A stretch of 64,000 nt of DNA, taken from contig CM034398.1 in the NCBI GenBank assembly GCA_019925095.2, positions 13,965,001 through 14,029,000 of the forward strand. Direction: 5' to 3'. Origin of the DNA: Dendrolimus kikuchii (Eukaryota > Arthropoda > Insecta > Lepidoptera > Lasiocampidae). Made by a program: the position numbers and the translations under genes. The notes under the pieces are model-generated. The model saw nothing but the letters and a program-made list of their open reading frames with translations. It searched no databases and was not told where the DNA came from. Shown here one piece after another: positions 21,908-33,225 of this stretch (position 1 is its first letter; each line of letters starts with the position of its first letter).

Positions 21908-22050
21908 TACGTAGTATATAATAAAGTCGCTTTCCGCGTCTGTTTGTCTGTATATCCGCTAAGTCATCCTCAACCACGCAACGGATTTTCAGGAAGTGGT
22001 TTTCACTATCAGATAATTTTTCAAGGAAGTTTTATATATATGTTATAGTC
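21908..22050 (+). mobile_element. Helitron-like 5' segment
   Basis: ATAATAAAGTCGCTTTCCGC, TCTGTTTGTCTGTATATCCG, CGCAACGGATTTTCAGG and TAATTTTTCAAGGAAG recur at 52,534-52,664. This matches the 5' part of common lepidopteran Helitron-like repeats. The 3' CTAG end is absent here. Confidence 0.5.
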
Positions 22051-22757
22051 AAATTTTAAATAAATGACGTTTTTCTGCCTATGATTAACTAATTTTTATC
22101 TAAGCTAGGAGAGACTAATTTGTACAGTCATTAAACATATAACAAGTGAAGTACGAACCGACGTGTGACCTAGTCTGCCTTAGTCGCTTTTAAGATCGAC
22201 TAGGCAAAGCCCGAAACAGATTATTTCACGTTCGACGTTTGACTAAAAGTTTAGGTACTTCTAGGTTTCACTAAAAATACTCTAGTCAAAGGCTGGAATT
22301 GGAATTTATTTCGAGTTTTGTCGAAAGACCTTGGTCAAACCTACGATAAACCAGTCATTCCGGGAAGAGACTGCATATTGACCTTTGACTATAACATATA
22401 TTAAAAAAATAAATTAGTTATAATATATTTTGCAATAATATTACAAAACGGTCTAAATATTTATTATGTATGTAAACACAATGGAACGTGAAATTTAATT
22501 GTAATGAACGGTGAAGCATACATATTTATTTTTATATAAACCTCAAAGTACTTACTATTAGTATTTTTTCATTACAAAATAAACAAAAATCGAAATTAGA
22601 TTAAAATTTAAGTACAGACTAAAAATACTTAAAAAATACGTGCCTAGTAATTAACATATTTATTATACATTGAAATTAAAACTAAAGAGAAAAAGGGGGA
22701 AATTATAGATAAACATTGATTGCAAACAACTACCTTTGATGGCAAAGTTATATAATA
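22051..22757. other. AT-rich DNA, no gene seen
   Basis: Nothing supportable. 22,140-22,390 is somewhat GC-richer, with several GACTA/TAGTC words, and has no assignment. Confidence 0.5.
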
Positions 22758-22930
22758 CTAGCGCGCCCGGCGGATGTTGTACTGTTCTGAAAAAATGAAA
22801 ATCTAGAACTCGATTCCATCGCCATCTACCGGATCCAATTGCGAATTTAAACCATCCGGGGATCCACTTAAACAACACAAAAAACTTAATCAAAATCGGC
22901 CCCGAGGTTTAGGAGGAATTCGGTGATATA
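22758..22930 (-). mobile_element. Helitron-like element (type C), inverted
   Basis: On the minus strand it ends CCGCCGGGCGCGCTAG with T next, and upstream has GGATCCCCGGATGGTTTAAA and CAATTGGATCCGGTAGAT. It is the same family as 9,301-9,507 and 51,733-52,145. The 5' limit is unclear, near 22,930 or beyond. Confidence 0.6.
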
Positions 22931-25382
22931 TTTACGTATGAAAAAAAAATTAAATATAAAGATTTTCAAAAATTTCGTTTCCGCAATCCCTTGCCTGCAC
23001 TTATGGCGAGTTGTATTACTGCCCTTACTACTCTCTTTGGTATTTACGTTCCGAATTTATAAAAAATATATTTGATAGTGATCACGTACTCTCCTGCTGC
23101 TATTTCTCTTATTCAGAATTCAAATTTATTGTTTTTTTAACACTTTATTTATTTTTAACTCTGTTTTATTTATTCGGATTATAATTTTATTATTTATTCA
23201 ACGGAGTGAGCTAACGGGTCCAATTTCAAGATCAGTCAAGGGGTTTAGGAGGAGATCACTGACAAAACAACAACATTAGAATTTTATACTCATATAAATA
23301 ATATAGACCCTTTAAGTAAGCTAAGGATTCGTGCTTGGATTTTTCTACAATACTCGCAGCTTAAACGTCACGATGCGTATCCGGAATAACTTTGTTTCTT
23401 TTTTTAAATAATATGTCAAGCTTCGACATGTTTTACTTATTTTTGGTTGATTACGGTAGAATGGTACCTTGAAAGTAAAGGCATATCCTGTTGCAATTGC
23501 TTACTATTTATATGATAATACTTATTAAGTTTCTCTGTACCTACTAGTACAAAGGTAGTTACGGAAAAAAAAAATGTAGCTAAATTATGTAAATAGTCCT
23601 TTGTTGCTAATCAAACTAAACAACTACAAAAATATATAGCTAACTCCTGCGGCTCAACGACCCAAAATAAGTCCTGGCCTCCGAAACGAGAATACTCCAC
23701 TCCTGCTCTGCTCTCTGCTTAGTGCTGTCTCCTGCCAGTCATAGGCTTGAAGCTGGCGCAGATCAGCATCTATTACGAACAACTGGTTATCGTCCCGTCG
23801 GCCGGCCCAGATAGTCTTTTTTCACTAAGCTATCCTCCCCCACTATTTGTGAGAAATAATACCCTAATGCCAACAGCAAACATAATATATATAATATATA
23901 ATCGTTTAAAATCGCATCACAAGCTGCGAATCTTTATTATTTTAAGATACTAAGACGGTCAAAGCTGTTTATTGTTGGTTATTGGACCTCAATATGCAAA
24001 AAAGACGCAACAGCTGGTTGACTACAAACAATTTGATTATTTTGGGAACTCTTTGATGCTCATTAACTTTTGTTTTGTCTAACAAGCGCCAATAAGCACA
24101 TGTCAAATCGTCTTTATTTTATCTTTCGAAAACCTTGTGCTGAATTAGCCAAAGGAATAATTATAATACTGTATAAATAGTTCAAGGTCATTCATTACAC
24201 ATTGTGTATGTACCCGGATTTCCAAAGAATACTTAAGGAATGTCTCCGGGCATCCGAATAACCGCTGGTTAGCAAATAGTTCAACTTTGCGCGTCCGTTG
24301 TTGTGTATTCAAAAAGTAATAAATATGAATACTTATAACTTATATAGCGCGTAGGACATTTTCGTCCGCTAGCACTTTACACAATCACATAAATGTACAA
24401 GTCAAATAGTTCACTGGGCTTGGGTATATGATGTTTCGAAGTTTAGAGTCCCATGGTTCGTAGAGAAGTGTTGCGCCGACGCCGCTGCATTTCGCGCGTA
24501 CTCGGTGTCGGGGGGAGATAGACATATATACACATTACTATAGTCAGAAAGAGAAGAGTATAGTACGTAATGTATAAAAGTGTAGCCAGGCAACCACGTT
24601 TGAAATTTCCGCTTAAATAATAAACATATTGATCTTTTGGAATAGCGTTGTAGCCAACAAGAAGTCTCATAGAGCTACAGTCGGTTAAAATAAATTACAA
24701 GATATTTCTGTTAGGCTAAAAAAGTGGTTCGTCTGAACAGCTCTGCTGTGCACAAAGCCTTTGAATTACGCTGCGGCAGGAGCTCGGCTTGGCTCGGCCT
24801 TATCTGTCAACAAAACACCTACAGGTATCTGAAGGATAACTGAAACTGTAAGCCAGAAGGGTTATTGTACAGAACGGCGGACGTGACATCGGATTTGGTG
24901 CTGTGATATTTTTCGGACCGCGAGCGCGATAACAAATTTCTTGTTTTATTTTTCAGTGCTATCATTTCTGTATCGTACATTTTTTGCTTCTTAAATTTTA
25001 TTTTTCATGGATGAATTTAAGATGCCGTTTTATTAGGATTATATACTAAAATATATTTTTAAGGTACTCTATATAGACATGTATCTATTTACCTTTGTTA
25101 TAATAATGTTTTATTATATTTAACCTGTTATTCTTATTTTAGATGAAATTCGTGAAACCAAGCCACCTCAAATATGCAAAAAACCCTATAAACTTGAACA
25201 TGAATATAAAACTCTTTTATACTATTCTATGTTTAGTAAAAGGTTTAAGGAGATACAATACGTGCTCGTTAACTACGAGGTAACTCGTGGTTCTCTGAAT
25301 ATTTTAAGACTTCTAGGCAGGAATCAATTTGTCGCAACACTTAAAGAACAAAAACTATTGGGTCCGTATTTTAACTTGACGC
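22931..25382. other. Mixed unique DNA, no gene seen
   Basis: No supported gene. 23,640-23,870 (GTCCTGGCCTCCGAAACGAG, CGTCCCGTCGGCCGGCCCAG) is GC-richer and looks like an eroded retrotransposon piece, though no frame survives. 24,720-24,960 is GC-richer too and ends in a splice-acceptor-like TTTTATTTTTCAG; no exon could be supported. Confidence 0.4.
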
Positions 25383-25971
25383 AAGGGAAGATTTAGGGTG
25401 GGACGCCGTTTCCTCCTTTTGCGAACAAGTTATGCTTGCAAAGGAGGAGGCGGAACGGGAGCGTGAGCGTTAGCGTACATCCTTGCTCCGTTCCCGCCAA
25501 AGGAGGACGCGTCGGCGTCGAAGGGCTAGTTGGGACTTTCGACCGCCGTAAGCAGGCGGCGCGGGTGGGACCCTGAGGTAAAGCCGTTATATCGTCGAGA
25601 TAGGGGCGTGCTGTTGTCTTGCGCGCGCTCACCTCACCTCACGTCAGGTGCATTACAAACCGCCCACGTGTAAAAAGAAGTCCCCCGGCAATAGATTAGG
25701 CCGATGGGCCACCGCCTGCCAGGACAGCGGAAGGGCTAGGGTATGTACCCATAGCCCTGGCATAAGGCGAAGGATGGAACCCTAAATCCCCGAGGGGTTT
25801 TAATGGGTATCCCTCACTGTGGTGTCACAATAGCACTTCGAATTCTGGCTAGAGGTACTAGTGCCACTGCGACCTGGCGTATCCGACACACCGGCCGCGA
25901 TTTTCCCCCTACATACGGCTATTGACTGAGGATCAGATTTCCCCTCGCTAAAAAAAGGGAAGATTTAGGGT
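25383..25971 (+). mobile_element. GC-rich retrotransposed insertion with 17-bp TSD
   Basis: A 555-bp insertion (25,400-25,954) lies between perfect 17-bp direct repeats AAGGGAAGATTTAGGGT at 25,383-25,399 and 25,955-25,971. The insert is far GC-richer than the surroundings and ends TTTCCCCTCGCTAAAAAA, so it is a plus-strand retroposed 3' end with a short A tail. No RT motif is visible, so it is probably 3' UTR of a non-LTR element or a non-autonomous derivative. Confidence 0.8.
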
Positions 25972-26104
25972 AGCTTAAGAGGATACTTAAAGGGAGTTTG
26001 CTACCTCTCTCGCGCATTTCCACATTTTTGGAGATATAAATTAAAAAAATGTACTCACAACAAATCTGTAATCCACGAATATTAACAAAAAAACTTAGGA
26101 ATGT

Positions 26105-26510
26105 CTCATGATGTGACCGCACCTGCGGTAATGTTAAGCATATTGATTATAGCCGAATGCATTAAAGCGTTAAAAATAGCGCCGTTGTCGAATAGCCATA
26201 TTCGATTATACAAATGCATACGTTATCTGTTAATAAGTAACGAACAATTAGACAGATAGATAACGATTTATTGTACGCCAATACAAAAATATATTTACAG
26301 ACTAAAACTATATCTAATTGTGCACAAAGGGCGGGCTTATCGTTAAAAAGCGATCTCTTCCAGACAACCCCAGAAATAAATTGAGATGATAATGGCGATG
26401 GTGGTATAAGTAATTAAAACAATAACGCATCACAAATAAGGCATTACATCTATCGTCATATCTGCACAAACGGCTTATGTGTGTAACATTATTTCAGATG
26501 AAACCCCACC
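26105..26510. mobile_element. MITE-1 split by a CR1/Jockey tail
   Basis: The left MITE-1 half, 26,105-26,262 (CCGCACCTGCGGTAATGTTA ... ACGTTATCTGTTAATAAG), and right half, 26,401-26,510 (AACGCATCACAAATAAGGCA ... CATTATTTCAGATGAAACCC), are separated by a different repeat. The order of events is therefore MITE first, retrotransposon tail later. Confidence 0.7.
26263..26400 (-). mobile_element. CR1/Jockey-type 3' tail nested in MITE-1
   Basis: The minus strand shows GTCTGGAAGAGATCGCTTTT, AACGATAAGCCCGCCCTTTG and, towards the end, GGCGTACAATAAATCG. No clear TSD. Confidence 0.65.
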
Positions 26511-26765
26511 ATCACAGAAATTTAAAATTGGTTATAAATATTTTTACTAATAATTTAAAAAAATGAAATTTTTATGTATGAAGCCTGATCTGAAACATTT
26601 TTTTTTGTGAAATATAACTTGGCATGCCTTGCATTGAGAGTTAGTAAGTACAATAACCATATTACTTACATACGTGAATAGATAAGGATGTCATGGCCGT
26701 ATTTATGAAGTAGACATATACATAATATTTTCTTAGTATTTGTTAGTAGTTTCTTTAGTTCTTAT

Positions 26766-26886
26766 ACATACATACATACATACAACAACAGAGCGCCATT
26801 CAAGCTTATTCTTACATACCTCACTTGCTTCTTTGACATTCATAACTCTTGTCATGCACGCTCGTCTATTCTTAAGGCTCCTGACA
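26766..26886 (-). mobile_element. RTE-like 3' end (family B copy 4), internally deleted
   Basis: Perfect 12-bp TSD TTTAGTTCTTAT at 26,754-26,765 and 26,887-26,898. On the minus strand the frame covers the LKN-RRACMTRVMNVKEASE region, but about 36 bases holding the RT stop codon region are missing: the (CATA)n tail joins directly to ACAACAACAGAGCGCCATTC. Confidence 0.85.
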
Positions 26887-26898
26887 TTTAGTTCTTAT

Positions 26899-27227
26899 GT
26901 AAGACATAAACATATTATATGAAAACAAAGTTACTTTCACATTTATATATCATTCGTAATATTGATAGCAGTTCTCGTAGAGTATGGTTATCAAGTAAAC
27001 GTCCTTAAAATGCGAAACTTTATATGTGTATTTAATATGTAGGAAGGTAAGGCAATCCTGATTTCTCGGTTCCAATCGTTGTTGATATTTTCCTTGTCTT
27101 TATATTGAGGACATGGTCTCATTATACTGCCATAGCATTCGTTTATTTATTTCGTCGATTTATTTATTATATTATAATAAGGACATTATGATCTTCGGTC
27201 ATTCAATTGTAATTAAAACTAGAGCTA
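26899..27227. other. AT-rich DNA, no gene seen
   Basis: Nothing supportable. Confidence 0.5.
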
Positions 27228-27347
27228 GTTAAAGTGGCCGAAACGTCGGAAAAACCAAAAATCAAATAAAATTACCGCGCTTAAAACCGTTAAAACGTAG
27301 TTTTATTATGTATACAAGTCGCGAAAACTTAAGAAAATATTATAGAG
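27228..27347. mobile_element. Repeat D, right half only
   Basis: AAAGTGGCCGAAACGTCGGA, then CGCGCTTAAAACCGTTAAAA, CGTAGTTTTATTATG and GTCGCGAAAACTTAAGAAAA match the right half of the element at 19,366-19,680. The left inverted repeat is absent. Confidence 0.7.
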
Positions 27348-27429
27348 CTAGTTGGTTTACAATTTATAATATTATAAAATCCTAAACATGCCGTGTCTGT
27401 ACATTAAAGCTATTAAAACAAAAACCCAC

Positions 27430-27763
27430 TGGAATAGATTATATAAACGATGGAGAATACAATGCATGTTTTTAAATTTCTTGTCTGTTTGTTCGGGGTT
27501 CACGTGAAAACTATTGGGCCGATTTCGATGCGATTTTCGCTGAGCAGTAAATTCATAGACTTAAAATCTGCGCTATGTTTTTATCCCAGGAATCCCGCGG
27601 AAATTTTTCCGGGAGCGGTTTGAAGTTTTTCCGATGCAACAAAATTATCTTATTCCGATACAGTTTCCACTAAAACGATAGTTTAGGTTTTTTTTTAATT
27701 CTGCGACACTGAGTCCCGATAAATTTCAAGTCAAGCATGGATGAAGTCGCGGGCATATCCTAG
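27430..27763 (+). mobile_element. Helitron-like non-autonomous element (type B)
   Basis: Contains TGAAAACTATTGGGCCGATT, TCGATGCGATTTTCGCTGA, GGAATCCCGCGGAAATTTTT and ends GAAGTCGCGGGCATATCCTAG with host T next. Copies lie at 49.4-49.9 kb and, inverted, at 60.8-61.1 kb. GTCGCGGGC plus CTAG is typical of lepidopteran Lep1-like Helitron families. Non-coding. Confidence 0.7.
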
Positions 27764-28613
27764 TTAAGAAATATAATTGTATCAGCCCGCGACCAAATAC
27801 ATCTCCTATAAGAATGTCCTGACTAAGAATATAAAGTTATATCCTAAACCAGTCTCTCATTTGAAGAATAGATCCCGGTCAGCTCCAAACCGCTCACCGT
27901 CTGGGCTTGTCATAGTACCTTTCATCTAGAAGAAGGCTGTGCCCACAGGATAGACTAATATAGTCCAAAAGTTGGCGTCCCGACCGCTTTTTATTGGCGT
28001 CACCGTTGCAATTCACTAATAAACACATCGTCACGGCAACGGCAATAACAGCGATAATTTTAATGTATTACTATCACGATTAGTTCTAACTTCGCTAAAT
28101 GGCGTTGCGGGTATTTATTATTAGGTACTTTGAATAACAAATTAAGAACGAAATTTCTAATCATTATAAACATTCCTAGTTCATTACATACAAATCCTTT
28201 TTTTAAAGCAAGCGAAACCATGGGCAAAAGCTAGTATCGACAAATTTATAGTAAGTTTCAAAATTTTTTTATATAAGTTCTAAAACTAGTTATATTATGC
28301 AAAAAGATAATTATATATATATATGTATATATATATATTAATAATATAATAGTATTAAATAAGTGATTTATGGCTAGTGTTGTAGATTACGACAATCATT
28401 ACTATAAATATGGTGTTTAGTATAAAAAGCTTAGTTATTTTTTTTAATATGGAATTAATGAAAATAAATGTAGAACCTTAAACATCCTGGTCAATAGAGT
28501 TCAAGGTTAATGTATAAACACTTGATAATGGAACAAACACTTTATAAACGAGCCCATAAAAATATATTAAATGCTGAGTTACTTTTTCTGTTTACATGTT
28601 AGTTTTATGCTGC
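27764..28613. other. AT-rich DNA with (AT)n microsatellite, no gene seen
   Basis: (AT)n-rich tract at about 28,310-28,341. GGGCAAAAGCTAG at 28,222-28,234, followed by T, could be the 3' end of another Helitron-like relic, but its body is not recognisable. Confidence 0.5.
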
Positions 28614-28845
28614 GGCCACACCTATGATAACGTTAAAGACATTGACTGCGGCTGAATACTTCTTACTTAAATCGTTAAAAATATCGCCCATAAACGAATA
28701 GCCACTATTTGTGTATCTGTCATTACGTAACGTCATTAACAATTAAAAATAATATCGCATCACGAATAACCCATTACACCCACCGCCACATTTGCGTGAA
28801 ATAGCCTTTACCTGTAACATTATCGCAGATGAAGCCCTACTATTA
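28614..28845. mobile_element. MITE-1, near-complete copy
   Basis: Starts CCACACCTATGATAACGTTA and ends ACATTATCGCAGATGAAGCC. The interior has ATCTGTCATTACGTAACGTC and ATCGCATCACGAATAACCCA. It is collinear with 9,005-9,250. Confidence 0.75.
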
Positions 28846-28944
28846 GGCTATGTTTGATATTTCATATCAGTTTTTTTCTATTTATTTGTCTATAGGGAAG
28901 TATATAATTATGTAGCAGTGAATGTTTTATAATATTTTTGCCCT

Positions 28945-29050
28945 TTCACCCGACTGCCAAGGAAGGGATGTGTTTTTCACACGTATTTTGTATGTCTGTA
29001 ATTTTTTTTATTATCTCGTATTTTACAAACGGCTTGATGTATTTCAACAG
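28945..29050 (+). mobile_element. Possible Helitron-like 5' segment
   Basis: CTTTCACCCGACTGCCAAGG, AAGGGATGTGTTTTTCACACG and ACGGCTTGATGTATTTCAAC resemble the 5' part of lepidopteran Helitron-like repeats, in which a query about a target 'ACGGCTTGATGGATTTC' word recurs. No second copy lies in this window. Confidence 0.35.
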
Positions 29051-29235
29051 TTAACGTATTGTTATATTCGTCTTAAAAACCCAAGTTTCCTTACATAGGT
29101 GCTGGAGAAAAAAACAAATGTTTGGTGCGAAATAGTAATACGGTGATAAAAAAACCAAACCTATAAGTAGGGTGTCAAAATAAATTAATAATATAATAAA
29201 AATAAAAAGTAATAATAAAAATAATTTGCGCTCAA

Positions 29236-29745
29236 ATGAAAATCTTTTGTTAACAATACCTGCACACACTTCTTTCTTCGTAGGAAATGCTTTTGCCGTA
29301 CAGGCTGTTCGACTATGGAACTGCCTCCCCTTACCAATCAGACAAGCTAAATCAATGACTACATTGAAATGTATGGTCACTGACCATTATTGGTCTATTA
29401 AATAAAATTGTTGCATTACGAGTACATGAATGTATCTATTGTTCGCATATATGTATATCTAATTTATAATATCATCTTTATCTAATTATATATAGTAGTA
29501 TATTTATGTTTTATTTTATTTTTAATAGTATTTGATTCTTATTTTATTACTTTTATCTTAGTTTAGTACACCACCAAAAATCGTTTGAAATTTCTTTTAA
29601 AATTTCCTTAGACACTAGGTTGCTTGGAAGAGATCGCTATAAGCGATAAGGCCGCCCATTGTTCTAATGCAAATGTATCCATATCAACTGTCCAGATTTA
29701 AGTTTATGGTGAACAATAAAGAGTTTCATCCATTCATTCATACAT
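29236..29745 (+). mobile_element. 5'-truncated CR1/Jockey-type non-LTR element
   Basis: Coding end at 29,238-29,405, an AT-rich 3' UTR, then GCTTGGAAGAGATCGCTATA, AGCGATAAGGCCGCCCATTG and GGTGAACAATAAAGAG at about 29,713-29,728, followed by CATTCAT-type repeats. It anchors the shorter tails at 6.9, 10.5, 26.3, 31.6 and 39.1 kb to a coding element. Confidence 0.8.
29238..29405 (+). pseudogene. CR1/Jockey-type RT C-terminal fragment
   Basis: A 55-codon frame ends at TAA 29,403-29,405. It reads ENLLLTIPAHTSFFVGNAFA, then VQAVRLWNCLPLPIRQAKSM and a short tail ending HYWSIK. The V/F-R-x-WN-x-LP motif about 40 residues before the stop is the hallmark C-terminus of Jockey/CR1-type reverse transcriptases. 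The 5' part is lost by truncation. The 3' UTR follows directly. Confidence 0.8.
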
Positions 29746-30154
29746 ACATTAAGTTATAATTATAGGTTTGAATTTAATTAGAAATAATAAATTGGTGTAA
29801 AAAAAATTTGATAGCGTAAAAATAGGCCGTCTTTAATTCGGACCTCGTGTTATCTATAATATGACTTTTAGAATAGTTATAAATATCCGTACACCCATCA
29901 AATTTAAAACGAATTAGTTCGATAGACCCTAGAAAATTACTCCATTAACCACACGATCAAAATTCTCTTGAAGAATTGAATTGCTAACGTAAATTGTAAT
30001 TTTCATTTGTCTGTTTTGTTTCGCGTGCAATCAATCTTCTCTACATTTTGCCCGACTTATACACAGTTTTTGTTCATAAGAGTGTTCCGGGACACTAAAG
30101 AGTAAAATAAAATAAATCATAAAAAATTCGACTACAAAAAATATAACTTAAAAG
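29746..30154. other. AT-rich DNA, no gene seen
   Basis: Nothing supportable. Confidence 0.55.
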
Positions 30155-30362
30155 TAATGCGCTAAAAGGACCGAAACAAGGTTGAGAATAGGAAAACAAA
30201 TATAAAATAAAAAACTCTACTTCGGTTTAACATACTATATTATGCGGTATTTAACTTAGTCTTTCAATTCATGATATATATATATAGCCTGTCAAAACGA
30301 AGTAGACTTTTTTGTTGTAATTTTGTCTTCTATTCTTAATCTTGTTTCGGTCCTTTTAATGC
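30155..30362. mobile_element. Foldback MITE, about 65-70-bp arms
   Basis: Left arm TAAAAGGACCGAAACAAGGT ... CTCTACTTCGGTTT (to 30,228) pairs with right arm 30,294-30,362 (AAAACGAAGTAGAC ... TTGTTTCGGTCCTTTTA). TA dinucleotides sit at both outer edges, compatible with a Tc1/mariner-type TA target. About 65 bp of AT-rich loop is non-coding. Confidence 0.75.
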
Positions 30363-31261
30363 TGTTATGGTCGGTGAGGATAAATCCCGTGGTTTAATAA
30401 ATAAATACTTTCTTTTTGTGTTAATTTGCTGTTATTTCGACCTAATAAACACAATTAAAATTAATTCACGTATTTCCGTCAATATTTTTCACACGACAAA
30501 AAAAAACAAACCAAAACTTTGACATAAAAAATATCACATTCAAAAACTCTATTCTATGAACAAAATAGGTTTTACAAGCACGAGACTGCAACAAATGCAT
30601 TACTTTTAAATTTTCTTTTTTGCAGTCGAGTTTTAATTTGCCTATATCATTCTTCCTAGAGAGAAACAGGAATGAATTTATTTAATTAACATTGTGCACG
30701 GACTACAATTATAGCAACTGCAGACTCGGATCGATCTCTTATTAATTAAAGTAAACAAATATATAATGTTTGACTGTTTACAAAGCAAAGTTACTTTGAA
30801 AAAAAAGGTGCCTGACCGTAGATAAATTAGATATGAGGTAATTCATTAAAGCCAACCAATCAGCGGCGGTTCAATTTATTTTTTATCGATATTGCGGATA
30901 TTTTTGATATTAATTCATAAAAAACCAACGCAGCCTCGCCGGCAAGTATTTTCATTGGAACGTTATTGAACAACGAAACATAATATTTTGTGGAACGTTT
31001 AATAATTGTTTGTGTTTCTTTTAAGGTTTCGTAGCCATTTTGTAAAATAACTTTTATATCTTCACCATATCAAAATAATATTAGATGTGACTATCTTACT
31101 TGTAAATGAGGGTTGAAGTGATTGAATATAGGTACATAGCTATGTGGGACATCGTTAATTACATCATGAAAAATCATAATAATGTTTTTTAATTATTTTT
31201 ATTTAACTTGTTGGTAGATATAGCTTACAAAATTATAAAAATTGTATTTTCTCCGTCTTAG
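30363..31261. other. AT-rich DNA, no gene seen
   Basis: Nothing supportable. Confidence 0.55.
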
Positions 31262-31273
31262 GTTTTAAACTAC

Positions 31274-31496
31274 ATACATACATACATAACTTCACGCCAG
31301 TTTCCTTGCGGGGTAGGCACGAACAACAGAGCGCCATTTAGGATTATTCTTACACACCTCACTTGCTTCTTTGACATTCATAACTCTTGTCATGCACGCT
31401 CGTCTGATCTTAAGGCTACTGACATCACCTTCTGCTAGTACACGATCAATTTGATCACGGAAGGTGTGTCGTGGCCTTCCACGACTTTTAAACGAT
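31274..31496 (-). mobile_element. RTE-like 3' end (family B copy 5)
   Basis: 5'-truncated minus-strand copy with a (CATA)n tail on the left. It encodes the region from GRPRHTF-type sequence to the RT stop. Perfect 12-bp TSD GTTTTAAACTAC at 31,262-31,273 and 31,497-31,508. Confidence 0.9.
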
Positions 31497-31624
31497 GTTT
31501 TAAACTACGGGGAAGAAATATATTTTATGTATTTAAATATAAGTTTAATATAGTATGTATTTATTATAGAAAAAATTGGCAGCAATTAAATTTATACACC
31601 ACCTACGTCGCCAGATTAGCTAAG

Positions 31625-31740
31625 AATATTCTATAAGTTACCTAGAGGAGATGGCTTTAAGCGATACAACCGCCTCTTGTTTTGCCTAAAAATATTGTAA
31701 CTAGTGTATTATCTCTCTTATTTTCATGAACAATATATAT
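31625..31740 (+). mobile_element. CR1/Jockey-type 3' tail, old copy
   Basis: CCTAGAGGAGATGGCTTTAA then GCGATACAACCGCCTCTTG follow the family layout, with substitutions; the AATAAA is lost (GAACAATATATA). Confidence 0.5.
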
Positions 31741-32658
31741 CTAGAAAATTCTTTTAGTAAAATTAATTTCAATAAGAATGACGTTGAATACGTTTTGAGA
31801 TATGATTCCGTAGTCAAATCACTAAAATAGTAGCTGATTGTCACCTTTACGGAACTCTTAACAATTTATGGACTGTTACGGAATTTCCCAATTTATTTAC
31901 AATTAAAAAAATGTACTCTTGTTTCGATTGAAATGTGTATTCGGGGTTATTGCCAATAGCCAATTAGTCGAATTGCCTATACTCCAGTTTTCATTGAAAA
32001 CCATCGATATCGAGTACCTCTTGCATGATTAATTCGGTAATTCAAGCAGAAGGACGGTTGATCGAACAGCAATAATCACCGTTTGTCGATCCCAAACGTT
32101 TGGATTCGAGGGACAGATTTCATCGATATATGCATAACAAATTGAAACCATACCAACCTTTACAGATCAAATAAGTTTAATTGACAATTATACGAACTAG
32201 AGTGTTTCTCGTAGTTTTAGTCAGCGTTGGTTTTGATTTTTTTTTATAAATATTTCGGGATAAAGAATATCTTATGTTTACATTATTATTCTTAGCGAAA
32301 ATACAGATATACTTACCAAAACAGGCTTCCTCGCAGCTTCGGCTATGTGAATAAAAAATTCACTGTCAAATCATCCCATGAGATAACAGGACTAAGGTAA
32401 TTCCTTACAGTCCCTACATGAAAGTATGTACATACACATAATTTTAAACTTCCATAATTATCTGTTGATTTAGTAACTTTGAATCCTACTTTGTGTAAAC
32501 AAATTATCATATTTTCTGAGATGGAAAGTATTATAGATTCTTTCAATTTTTGACATTTACGATGTATAAAATGTATTTTAAAATCAAATATTCCCTTTTT
32601 TGGGTCTTCCCGTTGAGATTTTCTGTTTGCGCTACAACTTGAGGTTGTTTAAGAGCGT
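31741..32658. other. AT-rich DNA, no gene seen
   Basis: Nothing supportable. 32,040-32,120 holds two GATCG-type words and CGTTTG repeats without assignment. Confidence 0.5.
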
Positions 32659-32670
32659 TGTAATATTTCT

Positions 32671-32870
32671 ATATTTCACACCTTCCATGATCAAATTGAT
32701 CGTGTACTAGCGGAGGGTGATGTCAGGAGCCTTAAGAACAGACGAGTGTGCATGACAAGAGTTATGAATGTCAAAGAAGCAAGTGAGGTGTGTAAGAATG
32801 GGCCTAAATGGCGCTCTGTTGTTCGTGCCTACCCCGCAAGGGAACTGGCGTGAAGTTATGTATGTATGTA
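32671..32870 (+). mobile_element. RTE-like 3' end (family B copy 6)
   Basis: 5'-truncated plus-strand copy from HDQIDRVLAEGDVRS-type codons to the RT stop TGA, with a (TATG)n tail. Perfect 12-bp TSD TGTAATATTTCT at 32,659-32,670 and 32,871-32,882. Confidence 0.9.
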
Positions 32871-33084
32871 TGTAATATTTCTTAGAGGGCAACAACGCGT
32901 TAGCAACTAACTCATCTGGTTTTGCCAACATCCATAGTTGACTGTTTGCCTGCTTTAGGTAATAAAAAGGTAAAAAAATGTATGTATATGTGTGTGTTTT
33001 TCTGTAGTATATATTCTAATTCTGTAGGTAGATTGCTTAAATGTGTGTATAGTTAAATCATAAAATATTTTAGTGTACACAACC

Positions 33085-33225
33085 CTACCTTTGTGTTTCT
33101 CCTCTTCTCGCTAGACTCATAGGTTTGCTAGAAGAAAACTCTTTTAGGGTTAAGCTCGCCTTCGTACATCACCACTATTCTATAATTTTGTATGTAGCTT
33201 TTTGTGTATAATAAAGAATACAGAA
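33085..33225 (+). mobile_element. Non-LTR 3' tail, subfamily K
   Basis: CTCATAGGTTTGCTAGAAGA, AAACTCTTTTAGGGTTAAGC, TCGCCTTCGTACATCACCAC and GTGTATAATAAAGAA. The copy at 53,820-53,970 matches throughout. It is related to the CR1/Jockey tails (same GGTTTGCT-GAAGAGA layout) but has TTAGGGTTAA in place of AGCGATAAGG. Confidence 0.65.

Noticed and set aside
24720..24960. Possible exon boundary at TTTTATTTTTCAG
   Set aside because: No open frame or recognisable protein follows, and acceptor-like strings are common in AT-rich DNA.
25393..25632. Minus-strand 79-codon frame in the GC-rich block
   Set aside because: It lies inside the TSD-flanked insertion, shows no domain, and is opposite to the sense strand implied by the A tail.
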